A stretch of 64,000 nucleotides of DNA from Sinorhizobium garamanticum (lineage in GTDB: Bacteria; Pseudomonadota; Alphaproteobacteria; Rhizobiales; Rhizobiaceae): contig NZ_CP120373.1 in the NCBI RefSeq assembly GCF_029892065.1, forward strand, positions 806,001 through 870,000. The letters run 5' to 3'. Below the pieces are notes generated by a model that was not told the origin of the DNA, ran no database searches, and saw only the letters and a list, made by a program, of their open reading frames with translations. A program made the position numbers and the translations under genes. Shown here in pieces: positions 55,418 to 63,798 of this stretch. Each line of letters begins with the position of its first letter. Position 1 is the stretch's first letter.

Positions 55418-57655
55418 TCAGGCTTCGAGAAGGCGTGCAATTTCTGCCGTGAGGCGCCCTGGTTCCGTCGGCTTCGGCAATACCGAGTCCGCTCCGGCTG
55501 CGATCAGGAGTTCGTGCAGGTCTCCACGTGTATCGGACGTCAACACTATAACGGGCAAGCGGCGGCGGTACCCGGCCGTTTCCTGCTCGCGCAGGCGCCT
55601 CAGCATCGTCAGGCCATCGCCGCGCGGCATGTTAAGGTCGGTAAGGATCAGGCGCGGCGTCTGATGTGCAGCTTCGCCGGACCCGTGCAACGCGCGAGCC
55701 AGGCTCGCGAAATCTTCAACGTGGCGAACCAGGTAGCCTGCGCGCCGAAGTATCGTCCGCAGGATGAGCGCATTGACCGGATCGTCCTCGGCAAGGAGAA
55801 TATCGTGATCGCCCTGTTCGCCTGCCTCGCCCGGCGGCAATGCCTCCCGCAGCATCGGCCGGTTGTCGTTGATCGCATCCCGCTTCTCGATGCCCTTCAG
55901 CCGTCCGAGTAGAACCTCCACCAGCGACTTTTCGCGCAAGGGGCGGATAAGCCATGCCTCATAGCCATCGATCTGGTTCACCGGATGAGCGGTGCGCTCC
56001 TCCGGGTTGATAAGGTAGGTCCGGCGCAGCTTGAGGCTGGCGAGTTCCGGTTGCAGTGCAAGGAGACGGCGGAACTCATCCGAATGGCGATGGTCAACGA
56101 TGATGTCAGTCAGCGGCAGGCCGCTTGACAAAACGGCGGCGGCGATGGCTTCGGCGGCGGCAAGTGTCGGCGCGCGATGACACACGCCGCCAAGGGTCGT
56201 AATCGTCGCGGCGAGCGCGTTCAGGACGGGGCCATCAGGAGCCAGCGCCAGCACGTGGGCGCCAGATAGCACGCCATCTCGTGCAGCGGCCGATGGACCA
56301 CCCCCGATCAACGGAAACCGGACTTCGAACCGGCTTCCCCGGCCGGAGGCGCTGGAAGCGGTCAGGCTGCCGCCGAAGGCCTCCATGATCCTGCGTGAAA
56401 TCGCGAGACCCAGGCCGGTTCCCTTGGCGCGCTGACTATCGTCCCCGGCCTGCTCGAATTCCTCGAATACGCGCCCGAGCTCATCGGCCGACATGCCAGG
56501 GCCAGTGTCGTCGATCCGGATTCTGACACCACCATCGGCAATGTCGGCTGCAACAAGGACGCCACCGGCCTCAGTGAATTTCACGGCATTGCCGATCACG
56601 TTGAAGAGCACCTGCCTGAGGCGTGCGGCATCGAACATCATCCCCGGCGGCACGTCGGCTGCAACGGTGGCGGCGATCTCGATGCCTTTCTCGTGGGCGC
56701 GGTGAGCGAGCATCTCCACCACGCTCTCGATGACGAGGCGCAGGTCCTGCTGCGAGGGGCGCAACTGAAACCGCCCGGCCGAAAGCGAGGAAAAGTCGAT
56801 CAGGTCTTCGACCAGTTGAACCAGTGCATGACCGGATTGCTGCATACCGGCGAGGTAGTTTTTCTGCTCCGCCGACAGCGGGGTCTGGCCGAGCAGGTGG
56901 CTCATACCCAGAATACCGGAAAGTGGCGTGCGGACCTCGTGGCTGACAGTGGCAAGAAGGCGCGACTTCGCACGGCTTGCCTCCTCGGCGCGGCGGCGGG
57001 CTTCTTCCCGTTCGCGCGCGGCTCGCGCCTCCTCGGTCACGTCGCGGGCGATGCTGTGACGCATCAGCCTGCCGGTTGCCGGCTCACGGGTGATCACGTC
57101 ATGCCAGTCGTAAAGACGGATTCCCCTCGGCGTTGAGATACGCGCAAGATAATGGTTTGGCTCAGGCTTCGGCTCGAAGCTTAAGCCCATCGCAGCGCAG
57201 GTCAGTCCGCGCACGTCGGCGCGGGCGCAGACCTCGTGAAAAACGGTGTTCGCATAGACGATCTGGCCGTCCATGGTGCGCACGATGGCAAGATCGCCAA
57301 GTCCGTCATGAATTGTTGAAAGCAGCGCCGAGGTTTCAGACCGCTGCCAGTCTTCGTCACAGGCGACCTCACGCAACGCTCCCCCTCGCCCGTCACGCGT
57401 CTCGACGCCCTCGGCGAGAAGCAGGAAGGCCCCGGCAAGGCCGCCGGCAGCGACGATTGCCGAAAACAGGGGAAGGCCGTTCGCCGAGCCCGCCGCAAAA
57501 AGGATCGCCGCAGCGGCGATGCCGGCGACGGCGCAGGCGACGCGCGCCGGCCAATATCCTTTGGCATCGGCCGCCAACGGTGCGGCTCGGCCGGCGCGGG
57601 CTCCCGTGCCGAAACCGGAATCGATCCGCCGCTTAAGTCGTGACGCTTCGCTCAT
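55418..57655 (-). CDS. Hybrid sensor histidine kinase/response regulator
   Basis: A 745-residue inner-membrane signalling protein. Two hydrophobic segments (about 38-90) are followed by a PAS-like domain (about 115-215), a short coiled coil, the HisKA phospho-acceptor (ATVSHEVRTPLSG, His about 244) and HATPase_c (NVIGNAVKFTEAGG, DTGPGMS, GTGLGLAIS; to about 465). A degenerate receiver (about 475-610, lacking the acidic pair) precedes an intact C-terminal receiver with LAEDDPVNALIL, DLNMPRGDG as phospho-acceptor Asp, and PKPTEPG. The signal and output partner are unknown. I chose the ATG at 57655; a TTG 21 bp upstream is possible. Confidence 0.9.
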   Translation of the reverse strand: MSEASRLKRRIDSGFGTGARAGRAAPLAADAKGYWPARVACAVAGIAAAAILFAAGSANGLPLFSAIVAAGGLAGAFLLLAEGVETRDGRGGALREVACDEDWQRSETSALLSTIHDGLGDLAIVRTMDGQIVYANTVFHEVCARADVRGLTCAAMGLSFEPKPEPNHYLARISTPRGIRLYDWHDVITREPATGRLMRHSIARDVTEEARAAREREEARRRAEEASRAKSRLLATVSHEVRTPLSGILGMSHLLGQTPLSAEQKNYLAGMQQSGHALVQLVEDLIDFSSLSAGRFQLRPSQQDLRLVIESVVEMLAHRAHEKGIEIAATVAADVPPGMMFDAARLRQVLFNVIGNAVKFTEAGGVLVAADIADGGVRIRIDDTGPGMSADELGRVFEEFEQAGDDSQRAKGTGLGLAISRRIMEAFGGSLTASSASGRGSRFEVRFPLIGGGPSAAARDGVLSGAHVLALAPDGPVLNALAATITTLGGVCHRAPTLAAAEAIAAAVLSSGLPLTDIIVDHRHSDEFRRLLALQPELASLKLRRTYLINPEERTAHPVNQIDGYEAWLIRPLREKSLVEVLLGRLKGIEKRDAINDNRPMLREALPPGEAGEQGDHDILLAEDDPVNALILRTILRRAGYLVRHVEDFASLARALHGSGEAAHQTPRLILTDLNMPRGDGLTMLRRLREQETAGYRRRLPVIVLTSDTRGDLHELLIAAGADSVLPKPTEPGRLTAEIARLLEA

Positions 57656-57710
57656 GCCATCGAAATAGCATGGCAAGCCTTCCGAATGCCTTCAGCCCGT
57701 TTCTAAAGTT

Positions 57711-58202
57711 TTAGCGATCGTGCCTTTTCGCCAGCATGAGCTCGTCGAGGATGATCGCGCCCGCACCGACCGTGATGAAGCTGTCCGCGAGGTTGAAAAC
57801 CGCAAAGGACCAATTGGCGGTATGGAAGAGGATATAGTCGATGACGTAACCGAAGAGCAGCCGGTCGACGAGGTTGCCCAAGGCGCCGGCGATGATCATC
57901 GCATAGCCGAGGTGAGCGAAGAACCGATCCTTCGGCGTACGGCGCCAAAGCCAGAGCACGAGGGCGACGACGGCCAGACGCATGCCGACGATGAACCAGT
58001 CTTCCATCCCGGAAAGCATGGAGAAGGCCACGCCGTAGTTGTAGGTCCGGTAGAGGGCAAGCATGGGAATGACCGCGACCGCCTGCTGAAAGGGCAGGAA
58101 TGTCTCGACCAGATATTTGATGATCTGGTCGGCAACCAGCGCCAGCAGAATGAAGACCGCAATCGGCAGCGGCCTCGAAAACAGGACCTGCCGCTCACTC
58201 AT
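57711..58202 (-). CDS. lspA: LspA: lipoprotein signal peptidase (signal peptidase II)
   Basis: A 163-residue inner-membrane aspartyl protease with four helices that cuts signal peptides from diacylated prolipoproteins before Lnt acts. Family motifs are [43 protein letters not shown] with one catalytic Asp and [16 protein letters not shown] with the other. Its ATG overlaps the TGA of the upstream methyltransferase gene (ATGA), so expression is coupled. Confidence 0.96.
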   Translation of the reverse strand: MSERQVLFSRPLPIAVFILLALVADQIIKYLVETFLPFQQAVAVIPMLALYRTYNYGVAFSMLSGMEDWFIVGMRLAVVALVLWLWRRTPKDRFFAHLGYAMIIAGALGNLVDRLLFGYVIDYILFHTANWSFAVFNLADSFITVGAGAIILDELMLAKRHDR

Positions 58203-59059
58203 GCGCCGGCATCCAACGACAACAGGTGGCGACGCGCTTCGAACAGCATGATCCCGGTGGCGATCGCGAGATTGAGCGAGTCCGCCCGGCCCGCCTGCGG
58301 GATGCGGGCGAGCGCGCCGGCTTCGCGGGCAAGCTCTTCGGGAAGGCCCGCCTGTTCGTTGCCCATCAGGAGCACGACAGGCTTCGACTTGTAATCGATG
58401 GTCCGATAGTCGACCGAGCCTGCCAGATGCGTTGCCACGACCCTGACACCGGCCGCCTTTTGCCACTTGACGAACTCTTCGGCGCTCGCGCGCGCGACGG
58501 GCATGGCGAAGACAGAGCCCATCGTCGCCCGCACAGTCTCGAGCGAGAAGGGATCGGTGGTCTCGCCGACGAGGATGATGCCCGAGGCGCCGGCCGCGTC
58601 CGCCGTCCGGATGATCGTGCCGAGATTGCCGGGATCGCGAACGCGGTCGAGCGCCACATAGGTCTCGCCTCCCTCGGGTCGAAGGTCCTTCAGCGCGCGA
58701 TAACGCTGTTCGAAGATACCAACTACCATCTGCGGATTGTCGCGCCGGGTGATCGTCGAAAGCACTTTCTCGCTGACCTCGAGCACCAGGCCGCCCTTGG
58801 CAACGGTCTTGGCCGCCACCTGCTCGACCTGCGGCTTGCCCTTTGCCGCCTTGGCGTAGACGAGGATCTTGATCTTCCAGCCGAGATCGAGCGCATCGAT
58901 CACCAGCTTCAGGCCCTCCGCCATGAAGGAACGCGTCTCGTCGCGATGCTTCTTCTGCGCAAGCGAGCGGATGTCCTTGATGATCGGATTGGTGAGGCTG
59001 GTCACCTCCTTCACGTGACCGACACGCGGTGTGCCGTGATCGCTTCTGTCAGTGTTCAT
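58199..59059 (-). CDS. TrmH/SpoU-family RNA 2'-O-methyltransferase
   Basis: A 286-residue SPOUT enzyme. An L30e-like RNA-binding N-domain (about 15-110, with [15 protein letters not shown]) is followed by the knotted SPOUT domain with [35 protein letters not shown] and the C-terminal [15 protein letters not shown] motif. It methylates 2'-OH of a tRNA or rRNA nucleotide; the target is not predictable (RlmB/TsnR group). It is coupled by 4-bp overlaps with both the upstream methyltransferase gene and lspA. Confidence 0.9.
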   Translation of the reverse strand: MNTDRSDHGTPRVGHVKEVTSLTNPIIKDIRSLAQKKHRDETRSFMAEGLKLVIDALDLGWKIKILVYAKAAKGKPQVEQVAAKTVAKGGLVLEVSEKVLSTITRRDNPQMVVGIFEQRYRALKDLRPEGGETYVALDRVRDPGNLGTIIRTADAAGASGIILVGETTDPFSLETVRATMGSVFAMPVARASAEEFVKWQKAAGVRVVATHLAGSVDYRTIDYKSKPVVLLMGNEQAGLPEELAREAGALARIPQAGRADSLNLAIATGIMLFEARRHLLSLDAGA

Positions 59060-60198
59060 TTGGGTACCCAGCGGCTGAAGAGGGAAGTGGAAAGCGCCCG
59101 CCCCGGCTCCTTGCCGTCGAGACCGCCCTCGCGGATGATGAGCTCTCCCGACTCGACCCGGCCGCCGCGCCCGCGCATCGTTTCGCGCATGAGCTCGTGA
59201 ATCGAATAGAAGCTCGCGCGGATGGAATAGGCCGTAAGGACAAGCCCGCGCGCGTCAGCCGACAGGATCTCACGGCAGATGTCGAGCATTGCTGCCAGAT
59301 GGTCGAAGAGCTGCCAAACCTCGCCGTTCGGGCCACGGCCGAACTTGGGCGGGTCGGTCAGGATGATGTCATAACGGCTGCCGCGCCGTTCTTCGCGCTG
59401 AATGAACTTCATCGCATCGTCGCAGATCCAACGGATCGGCAGCTTTTCGGCGCGCGTCAGCGTCTGGTTTTCGCGCGCCCAGCCGATCGCCTTTTTGGAC
59501 GCGTCGACATGCGTCACCTCGGCGCCCGCCTTGGCGGCAATCAGCGAGGCGACGCCAGTGTACCCGAAGAGATTGAGAACCTTAAGCGGCCGCCCGGCCG
59601 TCGCCACCTGATCCTTCACCCAGGACCAATGGGCAAGCTGCTCGGGGAAAACGCCGACGTGGCGAAACGAGGTGAAGCGGCCGAGAAAATCGGTATCGAG
59701 AAGCTGCATCGGCCAGGTTTCGCCAAGCACCTCCCGCGGGAAGCGCCAGCGCCCCATCCCGTCTTCGTCGGTATCACCTGTGAAGACCGCATCGGCATTC
59801 TCCCAAACCGAGGGCGGCAGCGCCTTCGGCCAAAGCGCCTGCGCTTCGGGGCGGACGATGCGATAGGGTCCGTATTGTTCGAGCTTCTCGCCGTTGCCGC
59901 TGTCGATCAGATGATAGCCTGCCGTCGCCGCCGTCTCGAGGATGAGCGGCACGGTCTCGGCCGGCTTGTCGCCAGTTCGTTGCCGCACGGGACGCGTTGG
60001 GAGCGCCTCTTGGGCGGATCGCTGCCGCTCGCCCTTCTCCGGCGCGACTTTTGCGGGCGGTCCACCGCTCCTGGCCTTGACCCCAGGCCCCTTCACGGGC
60101 GGGTGCCGTTGCTCGTGGCGACCGCCACGGGCCTCAGCGCCCCGGCCTTTCGCCGCCGTGACCGAGGCGTTCTTCGACCGCCGATCTTTTTCTTTCAC
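59056..60198 (-). CDS. Class I SAM-dependent RNA methyltransferase (RlmI/RlmK-like fold)
   Basis: A 380-residue protein with a basic, low-complexity N-terminal extension (about residues 1-75, rich in Lys, Arg, Gly, Ala and Pro). The catalytic domain has the SAM motif NLFGYTGVASLIAAKAG, followed by VTHVDASKKAIGWARENQ and the ILTDPPKFGRG catalytic motif, as in 23S rRNA methyltransferases of COG1092. The substrate is uncertain. It is the first gene of a minus-strand operon with a TrmH-type gene and lspA. Confidence 0.87.
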   Translation of the reverse strand: MKEKDRRSKNASVTAAKGRGAEARGGRHEQRHPPVKGPGVKARSGGPPAKVAPEKGERQRSAQEALPTRPVRQRTGDKPAETVPLILETAATAGYHLIDSGNGEKLEQYGPYRIVRPEAQALWPKALPPSVWENADAVFTGDTDEDGMGRWRFPREVLGETWPMQLLDTDFLGRFTSFRHVGVFPEQLAHWSWVKDQVATAGRPLKVLNLFGYTGVASLIAAKAGAEVTHVDASKKAIGWARENQTLTRAEKLPIRWICDDAMKFIQREERRGSRYDIILTDPPKFGRGPNGEVWQLFDHLAAMLDICREILSADARGLVLTAYSIRASFYSIHELMRETMRGRGGRVESGELIIREGGLDGKEPGRALSTSLFSRWVPK

Positions 60199-60393
60199 GC
60201 GCTGATCCTTGGACTCAAATCAAACCACTCGGCGTATCCGCTCGTGAGCCGAAGCCGCATCCAGTCGGCCCTTCACACCCTCCGTCGGGCGGGCGATACG
60301 CTTAAACCGTGCAAATAGCACTGCCGATGCTCTTGGCAAAGCCGTTTCCGATTTGCCAAGATCGAAGCCGGGAGCAGAACGGGAGGAACAGGC

Positions 60394-60852
60394 ATGGAGA
60401 TGACCGGCGAAGAACGCATCGCGGCGCGACGCGACGCAGTTTGGCAATACTTGAACGATCCGGAGACCCTGAGGCGATGCATTCCGGGTTGCCAGTCGCT
60501 CGAGATGAAATCGCCGACGGAGCTGACGGCCGTGGTCAAGGTGAAGATCGGACCAGTTTCGGCGACCTTCAACGGCAGTGTCGTCCTTTCCAACCTCAAT
60601 CCGCCTCAGAGCTATACGATATCGGGCGAAGGCAAGGGCGGCATTGCCGGTTTTGCCAAGGGCGGGGCAGACGTCACGATTGTGGAGGAGGGCGATGAAA
60701 CGGTGCTGCGCTATGACGTCAAGGCGGAGGTCGGCGGCAAAATCGCCCAGCTCGGCTCGCGCCTGATCGATTCGACAGCGAAAAAGCTCGCCCAGCAGTT
60801 CTTCGCGGACTTCAACCTGGCGGTCAGCGGAGAGGCTGAAGCGGCGAGCTGA
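60394..60852 (+). CDS. CoxG-like SRPBCC-domain protein
   Basis: A 152-residue START/SRPBCC-fold protein. MTGEERIAARRDAVWQYLNDPETLRRCIPGCQSLE and the later YTISGEGKGGIAGFAKGGA match the CO-dehydrogenase subunit G (CoxG) family. In organisms with carbon monoxide or related molybdenum dehydrogenases it is linked to membrane anchoring, but no cox genes are nearby, so the role here is open. It is a lone plus-strand gene, divergent from the methyltransferase operon. Confidence 0.88.
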   Translation: MEMTGEERIAARRDAVWQYLNDPETLRRCIPGCQSLEMKSPTELTAVVKVKIGPVSATFNGSVVLSNLNPPQSYTISGEGKGGIAGFAKGGADVTIVEEGDETVLRYDVKAEVGGKIAQLGSRLIDSTAKKLAQQFFADFNLAVSGEAEAAS

Positions 60853-60889
60853 GCAGCCCGCCGAGCACACGGTACCAAGACGCGATGGG

Positions 60890-61234
60890 TTAGTTCTGCG
60901 GCGCAGGCAGCGTTGTTTGCGATGCCAGTTTCTCCGCCTGGCTGCGTTGCTTTTCCGCCTCACGATGCCATTTCAATGCCTCGTTGGCTTCGTTGCGGGC
61001 GCGGCGACGATATTTTCCCTGTCTGAGCCAGGTCGCCCCGGCCCCGAGGATCAGCCCTACGATGACGGCGAGAAACAGGAACACGAAAAAGGGGGCCGAG
61101 ACGGAAAGTACGCTGTCGGCCGGGTTGAACGGATTGAAGGCGAAGGTTACCGCCTGACGATTGGCAACGCTTAGTACGATCAGGATGATCCCCAAGGGCA
61201 CCAGTACAACGATATTGATCAGTCTCTTGAGCAT
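60890..61234 (-). CDS. LapA-like (DUF1049) membrane protein
   Basis: A 114-residue protein with two membrane helices (about 5-22 and 45-68) and a basic, coiled C-terminal tail. The segment LSVANRQAVTFAFNPFNP followed by APFFVFLFLAVIVGLILGAGATWL is typical of LapA/DUF1049 (YciS-like) proteins, which in E. coli assist lipopolysaccharide assembly control with LapB. It lies downstream of ihfB with a family A repeat between; the sppA-ihfB-lapA order is common in rhizobia. Confidence 0.85.
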   Translation of the reverse strand: MLKRLINIVVLVPLGIILIVLSVANRQAVTFAFNPFNPADSVLSVSAPFFVFLFLAVIVGLILGAGATWLRQGKYRRRARNEANEALKWHREAEKQRSQAEKLASQTTLPAPQN

Positions 61235-61373
61235 GCATCCGCTCCGGCTGTCGCGTCGGTCCGAAAAAATCGGGACGATTTTCGCAAGGCCCGACGCCCA
61301 GGTTCAAGGGTATGGAGCCTTTCTCGTGCGCCGGAAAGACCGCACCCGCTCCATCGATCCGATTTATCGTGAT

Positions 61374-61480
61374 CTAGAGCGCCGTACGTTCATTTGAACG
61401 CACAAAGGACGCTCTAGCACTTTGATTCTAAAGCATCTTATCCGCTTTCAGTGTTTCCACTTGAAAGCGGGATGCTCTAG
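61374..61480 (+). repeat. Family A repeat, variant stems (copy 11)
   Basis: Hairpin 1 pairs CTAGAGCG with CGCTCTAG and has an inner CGTTC/GAACG stem; hairpin 2 pairs AGCATC with GATGCT and CCGCTTTCA with TTGAAAGCGG. The bases differ from the main type while pairing is kept. The final CTAG contains the ihfB stop codon (61477-61479, minus strand). Confidence 0.8.
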
Positions 61481-61779
61481 TCGTCGTCGTTGCCGTTCAT
61501 ACCGGGATTGAGGCGCTCGCGCAGTTCCTTGCCGGTTTTGAAGAAGGGCACCCATTTCTCCTCGACGAAGACGGAGTCGCCCGTGCGCGGATTGCGACCC
61601 GAGCGCGACGGCCTGTTCTTGACCGAGAAGGCACCGAAGCCGCGCAACTCGACACGGTTTCCCGCCGCCAGTGCATCCGTGATCTCATCAAGAACCGCAT
61701 TGACGATATTTTCGACGTCGCGGTGATAGAGATGCGGATTGCGTGCGGCCACAATCTGCACCAGTTCTGACTTGATCAC
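61477..61779 (-). CDS. ihfB: IhfB: integration host factor beta subunit
   Basis: A 100-residue HU/IHF-family DNA-bending protein. It begins [27 protein letters not shown], typical of the beta subunit, and has the beta-arm with [25 protein letters not shown] including the intercalating Pro. It pairs with IhfA to bend DNA at promoters, including sigma-54 promoters. Its TAG stop lies in the end of a repeat. It follows sppA by 117 bp. Confidence 0.95.
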   Translation of the reverse strand: MIKSELVQIVAARNPHLYHRDVENIVNAVLDEITDALAAGNRVELRGFGAFSVKNRPSRSGRNPRTGDSVFVEEKWVPFFKTGKELRERLNPGMNGNDDD

Positions 61780-61896
61780 TGTCGCCCCCTTGGTTTTTTG
61801 CTTTTTCTGTCTGTTTCGTGGCTTCGACAGGCGTCACAACGCTCTCACTCCGAGCCAAACGAGCCTCTGGCTCAGGACAACATATGACGCCGTCTG

Positions 61897-62856
61897 CTAT
61901 TGCGCATCAACCTGCCAAACCGAAACAAGACCGTCAAGAAACAACTTCTCGCCACCGATTTTTTCAAGTCCCTTCATTGCCGGAAAAGCGTCATATCCCA
62001 AAGCCTTGATCCACTCGGAGACGACCCCGCCAAGGCCGAAAGGCAATGTTCCGCTCGGCCCGTCCCAATCCACCACCGGAAGGCCCTTCGGGACGTTGCG
62101 GCTGGCGAGGAATGCCCTGATCTCCTCGTCGCCGCCCAGCGTATCGACGAGCCTGTCCTTCAGCGCCTGCCGCCCGGTGAAGATGCGGCCATCGGCAAGG
62201 GCGAGGGCGTTCGGCCGCGGGATCTTGCGCCGTTCGGCCACAACATCGACGAACCAGCCGTAGCTGTCATCGATCATCGCCTGGATCATCGCCCTCGCCT
62301 CCGCGCTCGGTGGATGGAAAGGAGAGGGTTCGGCCTTGAGCGGTCGCGATTTTATCGACTCGAGCGATACGCCGAGTTTGTCCATCAGGTTCTTGACCTG
62401 CGGGTACTGGAAGATCACGCCGATCGAGCCGGTGATGGAGGTTTCTCCGGCGACGATGTGATCCCCGGCAAGCGCGATCATGTAACCGGCCGAGGCGGCT
62501 AGCGTGCGGACGTCCGAAACGACCGGCTTCTTCGCGGCGACCTTGCGGATCGCCTTGTAGATGACCTCACCGCCATAGGTGGTGCCGCCCGGCGACGATA
62601 CCGTCACGATGAGCGCCCTGACTGAATCGTTGTCGGCGATCCGCTCCAGGCGCTCGACCAGCTCCCGGTCGTCCTGGATCAAGCCCGATACGGCCACGCG
62701 CGCAACGTGATGGCGCGCGCGCCCGGCCACCTCGGTCCAGCCCGAGAAGGCATAAAGCACGAGGCCCACGCCCACGAGGATGGCGGCAGCCGCCCAGCGC
62801 CAGAAGCTCAACTTGCGGCGCAGGCTGCGACGATCGGCTATGGCAAGTTCGTCCAT
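61897..62856 (-). CDS. sppA: SppA: signal peptide peptidase (S49 family)
   Basis: A 319-residue inner-membrane serine protease. One N-terminal helix (about 20-38) is followed by the S49 domain with VSSPGGTTYGGEVIYKAI, the nucleophile Ser122 in LAASAGYMIAL and a Lys dyad candidate (Lys169 or Lys174 in KSRPLKAEPSPF). The short single-domain form is usual in alphaproteobacteria. It degrades cleaved signal peptides. I chose the ATG at 62856, preceded by GGAGAG, over a 17-residue upstream extension. It is divergent from lptC. Confidence 0.93.
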   Translation of the reverse strand: MDELAIADRRSLRRKLSFWRWAAAAILVGVGLVLYAFSGWTEVAGRARHHVARVAVSGLIQDDRELVERLERIADNDSVRALIVTVSSPGGTTYGGEVIYKAIRKVAAKKPVVSDVRTLAASAGYMIALAGDHIVAGETSITGSIGVIFQYPQVKNLMDKLGVSLESIKSRPLKAEPSPFHPPSAEARAMIQAMIDDSYGWFVDVVAERRKIPRPNALALADGRIFTGRQALKDRLVDTLGGDEEIRAFLASRNVPKGLPVVDWDGPSGTLPFGLGGVVSEWIKALGYDAFPAMKGLEKIGGEKLFLDGLVSVWQVDAQ

Positions 62857-63115
62857 GGGTCTCTCCGTTTTTCTTGCTCGAGGTTCTGTCAGTTTCCAAC
62901 GGAACATGCTATCTGCGCGGGCCGCGGCAAATTAGATAGCGGCGGTTGACGGCCGTTAAAAGCCGCAACCGTTTTTTTCGCAGCCTTTCAAAGTTTTTGT
63001 CGTTCCATTGTCGGACGACAGGAAAATAACCATATTCGCCGTGACTTACGCCATTGTATGTAAATGCGGATCCTCCGGGGCCGCCGAAGACTCAAGGGAA
63101 CCGACAGGCCTCTCC

Positions 63116-63784
63116 ATGCTGAACGAAGCACGATTCCCCGGAATCTTTGCAGATGCGGGCGCGACTTCTTCCGATGCCTATGCTTCGGCGGCGCGGCATT
63201 CTGCGCGGGTGAGACGCCTCAAGGTCCTCTTGCCGCTCGTCGCCAGCATCATAGCCATGATCTTCGTGGCCGTCTCCTTCGTGCGCGCCTTCCTGCCGGA
63301 AGAGCTGCAACTCGAGACGGCGACGATCGAGAACGGCAAGATCGTCATGCAGAATCCTGCGATCTCCGGTCGCAACAAGCAGGACATCAGCTATTCCATG
63401 AAAGCGCAGCGTGCGCTTCAGGACATCGCCAACCCGGACCTCATCACGCTCGAAACCATTCACGCCGAAATGCCGGTGAACGACACGTTGATCGCCACGG
63501 TGGATGCGGCAAGCGGAATCTATGATCGCGGCGCCAACACGCTCGATATGAACGCGCCGTTCACGATTTCCATGAATAATGGCGTCAACGCCGATTTTCA
63601 GTCGGCCTATCTGGACATCAATGCCGGCGAGATGGAAACGAAGCGCCCGATCGCGATCAGCATGAACGGCGGATCGATCATTGCGCAGACGCTGCGAATG
63701 ACAGATAAGGGACGTATTGTAACATTTGAAGGCATGGTCAAGGTCAATGTCGACCCGAGCACCATCCGCAAGAACGCAAAATAG
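63116..63784 (+). CDS. lptC: LptC: lipopolysaccharide export protein
   Basis: A 222-residue bitopic protein. One membrane helix (about residues 35-58, LKVLLPLVASIIAMIFVAVSF) is followed by a periplasmic beta-jellyroll rich in short strands (LETATIENGKIVMQNP, TLDMNAPFTISMNNG). It links the inner-membrane LptBFG motor to LptA. I chose the ATG at 63116 because the 36 residues upstream are Cys/Gly-rich and not family-like. The next gene, lptA, starts 14 bp after it. The 259-bp gap before it, shared with divergent sppA, shows no identifiable site. Confidence 0.88.
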   Translation: MLNEARFPGIFADAGATSSDAYASAARHSARVRRLKVLLPLVASIIAMIFVAVSFVRAFLPEELQLETATIENGKIVMQNPAISGRNKQDISYSMKAQRALQDIANPDLITLETIHAEMPVNDTLIATVDAASGIYDRGANTLDMNAPFTISMNNGVNADFQSAYLDINAGEMETKRPIAISMNGGSIIAQTLRMTDKGRIVTFEGMVKVNVDPSTIRKNAK

Positions 63785-63798
63785 GACCTGGTGCACCC

